From Rhipicephalus microplus (Eukaryota > Arthropoda > Arachnida > Ixodida > Ixodidae), in contig NC_134710.1 of assembly GCF_043290135.1 (NCBI RefSeq), positions 3,087,821 through 3,151,820 on the forward strand: a stretch of 64,000 nucleotides of DNA. The letters are read 5' to 3'. The notes beneath the pieces are model-generated. The model saw only the letters and a list, made by a program, of their open reading frames with translations. It ran no database searches and was not told where the DNA came from. The translations under genes were made by a program, and so were the position numbers. Shown here piece by piece: positions 1 through 10,433 of this stretch (position 1 is its first letter; each line of letters starts with the position of its first letter).

Positions 1-907
1 ATAATTAAGAAGGGAAAACGTACAGGGATACGTCTTCCCTCATTTCTAACTACTGTCGCACTTGAATACCAGCAGTACCACCAGCACCGTTTCATTTTGT
101 TTCGGCGCTGCGCACCCGCGCCGCCTCTATCAGCCACCACTCGCCTGCGTGGGCGGCTGAGAAGTGCGCACTTTGACTGCCAGGGCACCACGGAATCTCC
201 AGTGCTGATCCCTAAAGTTAGTCGATGACAACATGTCAAATTTATTACTACTTTATGTGACATAAGGAAGCCACAAAAGCATTTCGCGACCTTCTTTTTT
301 CTCAAACAATGTTTGCTTTAACCTCGGCAGGCTTCCCAGAAGCATACGCTACAACGGCTACGACACACTGCACACGAAAATTTCGCATCGTAGCAAGTAC
401 TAGCAAGTGACCAAATTGTCGCAAGCTACCGTCGAGACATCGAAAAAAACCTTGGATCACGAGATTTATGACAAAATACGGCCACTTTCTCACTCTCAGC
501 GTGAGATGAGAATGTAAAACTGGTATCGATACCTTGCATTAATTGAAATAAGCGTCGATAACAAGCATCACGAGTAAATTTCAGCTGAAGCAAGGACTAA
601 GGGCGCAGCCATAACGCCTAAAATCACCATTGTGTCTTCTGGGCGACAAGCATTCTTTTCTAATTTTCCAGAAACGCGCGACGCGACATGCGGCGGCGAC
701 GGTGGGCCTCCGCGACAGCGAATCTTGTCGCTAGTCGCTGTCGTTTGTCGCTGTCGCGAGGAAATGGCTTGAAAGTATGTGGTCTTTTGGCATCATTATA
801 CATAGCGGTACACATTTATAAGACGAAAGAAAAAAAAAGAATAATAAAAAGATCACTGATCCATTGAAACTTGCTGCTGGTTAGGTTTATTTAAAAATAG
901 TTCGGAG
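1..907. other. Unassigned intergenic DNA
   Basis: I see no convincing coding exon, RNA gene or repeat boundary. Only short open frames without recognisable motifs are present. Confidence 0.5.
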
Positions 908-1207
908 ACCTGGCGTGGCTCTGTGGTAGAATACATTATTGCCACGCAGAATGTGGGGCTTCGAATCAGGCTGGCACCGTTACAATTATTCTTTGCATTC
1001 GTCGGGTCAACGCTGCCGATGTCAGTTTTTTCTTAAAACTCACGCGTTGACATTAGCCATGTGCGTTGTCACCGTCTCTGAATGGATACAAAGTTGCAAT
1101 CACCTGTGACCCACACCCGCATACCAGTGGCGCATGCCGACCACAGGTATGTGCCACTGTCTGGGGCAAAGTGTTTGACGACGTACGTGACAGGATTGTG
1201 ACATTAT
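908..1207 (+). repeat. tRNA-derived SINE-like repeat, family 2, copy 1
   Basis: About 300 bp that match, in inverted orientation, the block at 21757-22056. The 5' end carries a pol III A-box-like stretch (TGGCTCTGTGGTAG, near 914) and a B-box-like stretch (GCTTCGAATCAGG, near 959), so the head looks tRNA-derived. A shared body follows, with landmarks GCATTCGTCGGGTCAACGC and TGTGCCACTGTCTGG, ending near GGATTGTGACA. This copy has a degraded B box. It differs in sequence from the Ruka-like SINEs elsewhere in the window. I do not know a family name. Confidence 0.65.
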
Positions 1208-1286
1208 TCATCTCTTGACCAGAGCGTCATATTCATCTAACCATCGTACTGTCCCACACTAATTTTTGTTTACTCCAAGTTAATGG

Positions 1287-1287
1287 G

Positions 1288-1352
<65 letters not shown>
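1287..1352. repeat. (GATA)n microsatellite
   Basis: About sixteen near-perfect GATA units. Confidence 0.97.
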
Positions 1353-4300
1353 TTTTTCCTTCCTCCATGGGTCCCGCGGACGCCTGACATAGCCCGACTA
1401 GAGTGTACTAGAAGTGTTGTAGCCCGACAAAGAAATGCATTCGCATTCAAATTGATTTGAAGCGCAACTCGGAGTAGCGTTTACTCGTGTAAATGACGTC
1501 ACCATACGCGGACGCGCTTGGCTTCGCTAACCCTCGCAACGCCAGCGACGGCCGGGTCAAGCCTGTTTCACATGCGGCAGCAGTTCGCGCGCTCGTTTCA
1601 CATGAGCCGCTGGTATCGTTGCTGTTGCGCGACGACCGCCGACCTGGCGGGCAGTGTTGCCCTCGGAAGGCGCTGGTTAAGCGCTGTTTTCAGTGTTATC
1701 GAAAAGTCATGCTTTGCTTCAAGTATCCTTCCTTAGGCGCCCTTGCGCTGCGAGGTCCGTCATCAAAGGCAGCTTGACTTTTACGCGTCTGTACACTGAA
1801 TGAACTAAGTGTAACGTGAATCTCATCGCAAATAAACAGCGTGTGCACTCACTTTTAGTTTTGTTCGGGCTTTTTGTTGCGCGATCGTATAGGAGGTTAT
1901 GAAGAAGCAAAAGAAAAAGCTTGTGGTATGGTTTTATCCGACAGCTGTTCCAGCTAGTTAAGAACTGCAGGTGTCTTTTGCGCAGAACTTACCACGTTTC
2001 TCTGAATTATTGCTCTTGCTTTCAGCGATTTAACTTCGGGACGATGAACGAGTTTTCTATCAGCCCAGCAGTATATACACCTCGCAAAACTTATACCTAA
2101 ATTTTTGTACCTGTACGAGTCACAATAAAAGTTTTTATAAAAAGCCGGAGCGGTAAGCTTCGCCCTTGATTATGTGTGAGGACACTCTTCATCCGAATTT
2201 TGCGAATGGTCTACCTCTATTCTGATGCTGGGATTTGTAAGCTTCCACCTTAAATAGTAAGCCTCTTAGGTTTTGCAATGATTCAGTAAACCACCTCGGG
2301 CAGAGTTTCACCAACGGTAGGCAGCATGGTGTACGTGATACGCTCATTGTCCCTATTCTTTGGCTGCTGTATAAGCACTTTTGTGTGGCCCAGATCTGGA
2401 ACTACGCAGCAATTCTTACTTTATAGGAAATTTGCGTCCATAAATGCTGTAGTGATGAGTAGGAAAGCGGAAGTATCACAACATTTCACACAACACGTCT
2501 TTGCCGTCGGAGCGCAGTGACATTCAATATACCTTATTCGAAATTAGTAGCGCCATCTTGTGCGCCTTCGGTGGCTCCATCTTGGTTGTGTCAGGCGGAG
2601 CAGACGACACGCACGGCGCCCGGCCGCCCGGAGCACATGTTTTTGTTTACTCCGTCGTGAAGGCAGCAGCCTGTTATCATTCTTTTGATTCATTGTCATC
2701 AAATGCCGCAACTCTTGTTCTCTTTGGCAATCAAAGTGAAGTGAGCTATAGGGAAGAAAAGAAGGAAGACCCGCCCAAAGTTTTTACTTATCGTTCAGCG
2801 GTGACTTTTGTCTGTCAGAGCCATATGATGGAACGAAGCTACAAAATTATTTGGTGGCATGCATTTGTCCGCACCCTTTTCGGAATTTAATTGTCATACA
2901 GTGAAGATACACAGAAAAAACATTGCCGCTCATGCATGATAGTTAAAGATTTGGGTGACTGTACGTTCATATGATACAAGGCGTATCTTTTGTTGATGTT
3001 CGGATCGAATCGCAGAAGCATTCTGCTCAGGCGAGAGCTGTTGAGTGAGATAAATGATGTAGCACTGATGAATGCATACGCTAAACTTCTTTCTACATCC
3101 AATAAATATGAGCTGTAGCATGTGCAGCTTGCGCCGAAAAAGCATTTGTGTACAAACAGGAACTTTACTTTACAAGAGCGGGATCGGCATGACGGCATCG
3201 TCTTTTTTTGTGCTAGTTTATTCCCGTGCAATGAATCGATTGCCAGAATTTTCAACCACAAAAAATTTCTGTTCAATTGCCCCTTTGTGTGAAACATGGC
3301 ACCTCCCCACTAATCTCCCCATAAATTTGATGCCACTTGATGGCTTTCACAAGGTAGAAAAAACAAAACAAAAACAAGCGAAATACTGAAGTGCGATGTC
3401 AAGATTACCGATTCCACTTATAGGCGGATGAAGTAAGAAATATGACCACAACGTTGTTACTTTAGAAGGTCCTGTGTAAAGGCTTCGTCTTTGTCGTTCT
3501 TGTCAGCCTTCGTTCTTAACTAGCAGAGTCGCCTACACATTTTATGATGTTGCTTCGCCACTTTTACATTGCGTGAACGATGAATCGTAACATGCCAGTA
3601 AAGTTACGTTGTCACTCGTCGACTGAAACTATTAGCGTTACTGCCGTAGCGCAGAGCGACGGGCACAGCAAGTGTCATCGAGTGCTGTGTGCTCGTTCGT
3701 CAGGAAATACATGTATGGAAGCATCGGTGTTCAATATCCAGACGAATGAAGAGTGACGTTTCACATAATCCCAATATGTTTATGCTTGATTTCTTTATTG
3801 CGCTCAGAGAGTGTTTAGACAGAACTGCGACGAGACACCGCAGTCGACAGGCACTACGGCTTGCGGCTGCCATTGTTCTTGTGACGCAGCAAATGAAATG
3901 CGGAAATCGTCGCACTGACGCCGTGCAGCCATCATCACTGACAGGCGCACGTATGCGTAGTGCTACCAAACTGTATTTGCCACTGTTCGCGTTTCTTTTG
4001 ACGCTGATAGTACTTCAAATCATAGGTGTTCGCAGCTACCGACGGCGGCCTTGATAGAACCGTTGTACATGGCTTCGCGAGCTAGTGCGACGACACCAAG
4101 GTGCACAGACTGGCTGAAGCATCTTCGCTGACGTGTGGCAGGAAGTCGAGATTGTTTTTACATGCCAATACATTATAGGGACGACAATACTACGTGACCG
4201 GCAGTTGCAAAGCGTACCGATTGTGCCACTTTTCATACGATCACGAGCTGCTAAACTGGAGTGCCGAAACATAAAATTCAACCGCAATGTACTACAGCAA

Positions 4301-5029
4301 CACATGCAATCTATGAGAACGCCGCAACTTCTTGACACAACCTAGACGGCACCGGCTCACTATTGCCAGACGATTTAGCAATTTCGCGTAAAATATATTG
4401 AAGGCCTGCAGCCGGGTATTTTAGGTTCATGGCAATAGGCATTTGTTGCTGTGCTGGTGCCTGAAATCAAAAGCTATTCTTCGTTATTAGCCCAGTATAT
4501 GTTGTGCTCATGACCGAACACCTATGTTTGCTCAGCCAGCCATGCATTCTGGCACTGAGTGTCACGGAGAGCACCTGGCCAGGGGGTAAAGACCTGTCGA
4601 CAGCCTCTAAAAAAGCACCGCAGAGGACGCGGACAAGTGAACCTGGGCTTGAGTGAGATATATGTGGCCTGTTGAAGGGAGAACAAAAAATAAAAGACTG
4701 CTTGTGAATGCCTTATTTCCCCAAACTGTGACAGCACGCTTCGCACGCCCTCCTTGTTGAGTCACACCACAAAATTCTTTTTCAGTGGTCTGCGTGGAAT
4801 GCTACTTCTCAAGCCGACTGTCATATCGCCCGCCCTTGCTTTCTCATTCGTGTCAGGTATGCAACGTGTCACCAAGTCCTACTTTTTGTTAAACCAGCAA
4901 AATTTGCTGAAAAAAGCAAGAAAAACACTGAAATAAAATAAAAAGGCAAGCGCACACGATTCCAGTGGAAACCTCGTCGAGAGAAACGAAAGAAAAAGAG
5001 GGGCGCTTTGAGTTCAGCAGTGAACATGG
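1353..5029. other. Unassigned intergenic DNA
   Basis: No recognisable gene. Open frames in this stretch (for example 2501-2890 and 3689-4054) are short and match no family I know, and several lack an ATG. A possible polyadenylation-like AATAAAAG lies near 2125, without a supported gene upstream. Confidence 0.5.
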
Positions 5030-5528
5030 TGTTACGACCGGCCCTAGGGAACCAAGCAAGTAGAGTATGGGGGAGAACCGGTTCTTGACCGACGGGGTCG
5101 TCTACCCCCACCTCCCCATTCAGGCTCCTCCTCTCACCGGGAGAACTCCGGACTTTGCTGTGCGTTCGTGACCATGTTTGGTAACATTTTAGGGCGCCGT
5201 GACCATATATGGACTCCGTGTTAGGTTGTGCCACTCCATGTGTTGTGAGAGGTGTTTCCCCCTCCCTCGTGGCCGAGGTGCCGGGGACACCGTATTGGCT
5301 GACGATGCGGACAAGGCGCCCAGTGTCAACAACGTGGCGCTATAAAATGCCGAAGACGTTTTGTATCACACTCACTCTTCTCTCTTTGGGTCAGTTGACC
5401 ACTTCTCCACATGTAAATAAATCTCTGTTGTTCGTTCGGGCGCTTCTTCTCGCTGAATTGTTGGACGATGGATCCTGCGACGAGGCCAGCTACCGAAAAC
5501 GAGACCGGCAGGACCCAGAGTCCCAACA
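5030..5528 (+). mobile_element. Solo LTR of an LTR retrotransposon
   Basis: A 499 bp block that starts TGTTACGACC and ends CCCAACA, the TG...CA ends expected of an LTR. It is flanked by the 4 bp direct repeat ATGG (5026-5029 and 5529-5532). A TATA box (TATAAA, 5341-5346) is followed by an AATAAA signal (5416-5421) and a T-rich stretch, which is the U3-R-U5 order on the plus strand. No internal retroviral-type sequence is attached on either side, so it is a solo LTR left by LTR-LTR recombination. The family is unknown, and I found no second copy in the window to test the ends. Confidence 0.62.
5341..5346 (+). promoter_or_regulatory. TATA box inside the solo LTR
   Basis: TATAAA in a GC-rich context, 75 bp before the AATAAA signal of the same LTR. 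Because the LTR lies immediately before the ATG at 5529, it could act as a promoter for that frame. Confidence 0.5.
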
Positions 5529-5768
5529 ATGGCCAGTTCAAGCGACAACGACTTTGACTTTATGGAAGTATGCGACTTCTTTAAGCAGCTCGGCAATTTA
5601 TTCCCAAAGAATGCTCTTCTAATGCTTATTGCAGAAATACTTCATCTTGGCGTCCTAAAGAGAAGGATGTTTAGCTACTACTGCCCCGGCTGCTCGATGA
5701 AAAAGTTGGCAGATTTCACGTATACAGTGGTAATCGAAGATATGCGAGGCACGAATGAGAAAGGCTGA
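5529..5768 (+). pseudogene. N-terminal fragment of a possible Merlin/ISXO2-type transposase
   Basis: An open frame of 79 codons that begins at ATGG and ends in TGA. The N-terminus is acidic and serine-rich (MASSSDNDFDF, residues 1-11). A hydrophobic stretch follows, and a CPGC pair sits near residue 53 in a context (KRRMF..YCPGCSMKKLADFTYT) that recalls the N-terminal region of ISXO2-like DDE transposase proteins abundant in ticks. The frame then runs out and satellite-like DNA begins within 50 bp, so the catalytic domain is missing. The assignment rests on weak motif memory. It could equally be the first exon of an unknown host gene. The solo LTR is inserted exactly at its start codon and duplicated it. 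Confidence 0.3.
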
Positions 5769-5814
5769 AACATCACTTTAAAATCAGCACAACGTTACGA
5801 GGCGGATGTGAATC

Positions 5815-6672
5815 ATGCCGTAAATGACTTTTATGTCATGATTATCGTGTTTAGACATGTCATTTACCTACGTCGTCTATCACGGCACGTGATACCGAAT
5901 TTGGTAAATGCGGAGCTAGCGAAACGGCCGCGAGTGTGCCATGAGCGTAGCACATAGTCATGTTTTACATGGCGCGCATATCACAATTATCATGTGTGGA
6001 CGTGTCATTTGCCTTTGTCATTCATGCACGTTACGTAATGCCAAATTTAGTGTATGTGAAGCTAGCGGAACGGCCGCGAGTGCATCAAGAGCGTCGTAGC
6101 TTTTCATGTTCTTACATGACCCGCATGTCGTGATTATCATGTTTGCAAATGTCATATGCTTTTGTCATCCATTGAAATCACGTAACACCAAAATTAGTAT
6201 ATGTGAAGCTAGTGAACGAACCGCGAGCGCACTATGAACCTAGCTTGTAGTCATGTTTTACAAGACACACGCGTCATGAGTATCATATTTGGACGTGTAA
6301 TTTACTTTTGTCATCCGTTCGCGTCCCGTCATACAAAATTTAGTATATGTGAAGCTAGCGAAACGACCGTCAATGCATCATGAGTGTGGCATGTAGTAAT
6401 GTTCCTACATGACACGCATCTCATGATTATCATGTTTTCTGCAGTTACATACCTTCGTCCTTCGTTCACGTGAAGTAATACGAACTTTGCAATATATGAA
6501 GCTAGCCAAACCTCCGCGAGCGCATCATGATTGTAGCAAGTAGACAGGCGACATGACACGCATGTGATGACTATTATTTTGGGACGTGTCATAAACCATC
6601 GTCGTCTATTCGCGTCACATAATACTAAATTTGGTGTACGTCTAGAAATGGTCGTGAGCACGCTACACTCCA
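5815..6672. repeat. Satellite-like tandem array, ~145 bp units (array 1)
   Basis: About six diverged direct repeats of a unit near 145 bp. Each contains a GTCATTTACC-like start (near 5862, 6004, 6151, 6296, 6445 and 6588), then a CACGTAATACCAAATTTGGT-like segment, then GAAGCTAGCGAAACGGCCGCGAG and a CATGTTTTACATGACACGCATG palindromic part. The same unit recurs at 9040-9480. No coding content is credible. Confidence 0.8.
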
Positions 6673-7900
6673 AGGCCAAATTACCCCAAAAAGGAGTAAC
6701 AGAGCCCAATGGGCGCGCCTGATGAACGGATAGACCGTTGAGGAGCAACCACAGAGAGAATGGTGCGGCGCGAAACCACTTCGTCTCCACTGGGGTGAAC
6801 CACCCGGGCATTGGTGGCAGCGCTAAAAGCGTTGCCAAGGTGACTAACCCTCATTCTCCACAGAACACATGTACTTCTCCTCCTCTGCTGGCTTAGTCTT
6901 TCCCCGTATTTTGCCGGCGGCGGTCGCGTAGCGTCGCGTTCGGAGTGCTCGACCACGGCCGCCTGGATTCGACGATCTAAGAATTACGACGTGGTGCTTG
7001 TGTGTACGCCTGGATGAGCGTGGGCTGCTGCTTTAGCGTTTCGCTGCACACATGAAGTCTGGAACAAGCCTCGACAGGTCACCTCGCCGCGCTGTATATC
7101 TCTGGCTTCAAGATAGTCACGACCAACACACGACAGCAACAGTTAATTGGTAAGGCCAATATGGCAGCCGAGAAGAACAGGCATATCGGATATATACTTC
7201 AGTCCGACTCAGGGCAGATAATAGCACTCTATTCTAAGGCAAGTAGGTTATCGTTCTTTTTTATACTCTACTTGTCACGTGTCTGATACGGATCGCGCTT
7301 GCCGGCAACGGGCTTGGTCGTGTTGTATGTATATCGCACGCACGAAATGCATCGCGAAGGTCAGTTTCGGCGTCTTCAGTTCGCCTGTGCTTTGCAACGG
7401 CCTGGAAATAGCCGACCATTGCCGTCGGCCTCCGAGTGCTCGCCTGTCTTCGCCGCGGCGATGAGCTCCGTGCGGACGATATTGGGCTGAGACCTCGTCG
7501 CTGTGTTGGGAGTCGTCAAAAATACGTTGCGGGTTCTCGTAAAGAGCTTGGATGTAGTGTGTCGCGCGCTTTAAGTGCACCAGCGCGGGCTGGCGGGGCT
7601 TTCGCTAGCGTTGGAACTCACTAACAATTGGTCGCCATTACAGTTGGCTTTCCCGCCGGTCGGTTGCAAGCAGCTCGGAGCCGTCCGCTGGCCGCGGCGG
7701 CGGACTCGAGTTTGCGCGCTGCACTTGCTCAATTTTATGGAAAAGGGCCGCATTACCGTCGATTTCTTCGGCGCTAGCTCCAAACCAGCTCGACGCTGTT
7801 CGTTCAGTGCCGTGTTTGGTCTCGCGTTCGCTTGCTCGAGCTGAACAACGTCGCTCGCTTAGGACTCGCCGACTTGTTAGCGGCACGGTGGTTCGCGGAG
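6673..7900. other. GC-rich unassigned region
   Basis: A GC-rich, CpG-rich stretch without a recognisable protein. It lies directly upstream of the duplicated exon-like units at 7978-8514 and could be their promoter and 5' exon, but no transcription start is visible. Confidence 0.35.
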
Positions 7901-8514
7901 TTGTGACTGCGGCCGCCGTTTCTAAGCAGTTGCGCTACGGGGATCGAAATGAGTCTTTGACGATGTGTGACATCATGGTGAAATTATTAGCATGTCATAT
8001 CTCACATATGTTTTCATTTCACCATGCGCGTATTTCTCATATGCATTTGTATTCATCCTCTGTCACGTGTGACTCACTCTTTTACATACTTATTGTGCAG
8101 CCATGGGCACAAAGCGTGCTGAATACTGTGCGCTGGCGTCTGTGATGCCCATCATCCATCTCTTTCGTCAGAGCAGCTTCAGAAGGACTGTGCGATATGT
8201 GAAGGTAAAGTTATTTGTGTGTCATATTTTAACGATTGTTTTTATATTAACGTGCACGTACTTGGTATATGCGTGCATCTTCATCTGTGACGTGTGCCTA
8301 ACTATTTTTACTTTGTTATTGTACGTGCAGCAGTGGGAACACAACAGCCAGAAGTCTGCGTGCGCTGGCGTCAGCAATGGCTGTCATCTATCGCTTCCGT
8401 CGGAGGAGCTCAACAAGGAGGGAACAAGATGTGGCAGCTAGACTGGACTTGTACACTTCACCATGAATTCACTTAGCAGAATGGAGAAACTTCATGTGTA
8501 TGTAGAAAAATAAA
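7901..8514 (+). other. Candidate small spliced gene with a duplicated intron+exon unit
   Basis: Two consecutive units align with each other. Each is an intron-like segment of about 125 bp followed by an exon-like segment. Intron 1 would run 7978-8100 (GTGAAATTATT ... TTATTGTGCAG) and intron 2 8205-8330 (GTAAAGTTATT ... TTGTACGTGCAG). Exon 2 would be 8101-8204, and exon 3 starts at 8331 and is followed by AATAAA at 8509-8514. Both exons carry a related core (TGCGCTGGCGTC near 8131 and 8362; ATC.ATCTCTTTCGTC versus ATCTATCGCTTCCGTC). Splice sites, pyrimidine-rich ends and the polyadenylation signal all point to plus-strand transcription. I could not settle a reading frame or recognise a product, so it may be non-coding. 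Confidence 0.4.
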
Positions 8515-8749
8515 AGATTTCGATGTCTCACTTTTGTCTTTTGTTGTTGCCGTGACTGTGAAAGCAGTTACACATAGGTGGCTAACTACTTTTTCGCGTG
8601 TTCTTTTCTGCGCAATTTCTTGCTCACTGCGCAGAAAAACAGGCGAAAAAGTATTAGGCCTGGCGGAAAGTAAACAAAAAACAATGTTTGAACTGGAAAC
8701 AAAAGTTCACCCGATTGGAGTATTTGAGTGGATCAACGGTTTGTCCGGC

Positions 8750-8960
8750 AAGGTGCAACTGTGAGGACTAATGGTTACCCGGTAAGGTGTAAATGTGGGG
8801 ATTAATAGTTGCTCTATAAGGTGCAAATGTGAGGACTAAATGTTAGTCCTTTGGTGTGAACTGTGGGACTAACGGTTACTCACTAAGGTGTAAATGTGTA
8901 GACTAAATGTTAGTCCCTTGAGGTGACTAACTGTTAGACCCGGTGCCGTTAGTCTTTAAT
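8750..8960. repeat. Minisatellite, ~55 bp units
   Basis: Four or five imperfect direct repeats with the core AAGGTGTAAATGTGAGGACTAA(T/A)(G)GTTA. Units begin near 8751, 8787, 8819, 8884 and 8915. No coding potential is evident. Confidence 0.75.
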
Positions 8961-9039
8961 AGGATTAACGGTTGTGGCAGCCCCATTAGTCCCCAAAAGA
9001 ACGAACCACACACGCTTTTCACACCCTTTTGCCTTTGAG

Positions 9040-9480
9040 TGTATAAGCGTATCGTGTAGTCATGTTTTACATGACACGAATATAATGATTATGACGTGTG
9101 GACGTGTCATTTACCTTCTTCGTCCATTCTCGTCACGTAACACCAAATTTGGTACATGTGAAGGTAGCGAAACGGCCACGAGCGCTTCATGAGCGTGGCA
9201 TGTAGTCATGTTGTTACATGACATGCATGTCATGATTATCGTGTTTGCACCAGTCACATACCTTCGTAATCTCTTCACGACCCTTAATACAAAATTTGGT
9301 TATGTGAAGCTAGCAAAAGGCCGCGAACGCATCATGAGTGTCGCATGTAGTCATGTCCTTACATGACACGCATGTCATGACTACCATGCTTGCAACAGTC
9401 ATATACCTTTGTTATCTATTCACGTCACGTAATACAAAGTTTGGTATTTGCGTAGCTAGCGAAATTACCGCGAGCACATC
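9040..9480. repeat. Satellite-like tandem array, ~145 bp units (array 2)
   Basis: Three units of the same repeat as 5815-6672, with the GTCATTTACC-like landmark near 9105, 9252 and 9399 and the GAAG(C/G)TAGCGAAA segment in each. A Ruka-like SINE abuts the last unit. Confidence 0.8.
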
Positions 9481-9718
9481 CCGCCACGCTGGCCTAGTGG
9501 CTAAGGCACTCGGTTGCTGACCCGCATGTCGCGTGATCGAATCCCGGCTGTGGCAGCTGCATTTCCGATGGAGGCGGAAATGTTGTAGGCCCGTGTGCTC
9601 AGATTTGGGTACCCGTTAAAGAACCCCGGGAGGTCAAAATTTCCGGAGCTCTCTACTACGGTGTCTCTCATAATCATATGGTGTTTTTGGGACGTTAAAC
9701 TTCACATATCAATCAATA
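9481..9718 (+). mobile_element. Ruka-like tRNA-derived SINE
   Basis: A tRNA-like head with A box (TGGCCTAGTGGCTAAGG) and B box (GATCGAATCCC). It is followed by the shared body (CCGATGGAGGCGGAAATG, TTGTAGGCCCGTGTGCTCAG) and an ATCA-rich tail (ATATCAATCAAT). Five other copies in the window share this plan: 16401, 20680, 23528, 34480 and 50724. The name comes from memory of the tick SINE family called Ruka. No clear TSD was found for this copy. Confidence 0.88.
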
Positions 9719-10422
9719 TTCAGAGGAGCGTAGTTCAAGAATAGAAAGAACAGGTAGTTTGGTGCACGCGGAAAATGAAGGAGTCTTGCCGTTATCGGTA
9801 CAAAAACCGATTCGAAATAATTATTAATGACATATACTGCAGCTTCAGGATTTGAGGAGGATTGGACATCGAGAATAAACGATGATGCTATAGACGATGC
9901 AAGCCTCTAGACTCTGCACCCTGGATAAATTATTTTCGTAAATTTAGCGAAGTCATTGTTAAATTAGTTGTTATTGGCCTTTCATTTTAGCTTCTAATTT
10001 ATTTTAAATGCAATAATTGTAGAAGCTTCATCAATGACAATTCTTACGTAGGCATTTCATGCAATGAGTGAGATTCATTATATCTTTATGGTACCAAGAC
10101 TATCTTGGGTTCTATCTAATATATTCTAGGGGCGCATAATTTGATAGGCATTCAAGCACAATGTTCCAAAAATTAAGAAGGAGAGCCTCTACATTGCGAA
10201 ATTCGCTACAACTTTCAAATTCCTGAAAAGGTGAGGCTCAAGTGTCCAGAACCAGAAGTGTCATCAACTTTCAGATACTTCAAAACAGTTGTCATCTGAG
10301 GTCTTTGAAGAGAAAACATGCAACGTTTGAGGCAACTTCAGCAGTTTCACTGTCAGAAAACATTTCAACGACTTCACACATTTTACACCATGTGATAGGA
10401 GCATTCAGCCTCATAAAGAACT
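9719..10422. other. Unassigned intergenic DNA
   Basis: AT-rich sequence without a recognisable gene or repeat. Confidence 0.45.
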
Positions 10423-10433
10423 TAGGCTGCAGC

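Noticed and set aside
2501..2890. 129-codon plus-strand open frame as a small host protein
   Set aside because: No ATG at the start (TTG), no domain, and no splice or polyadenylation support.
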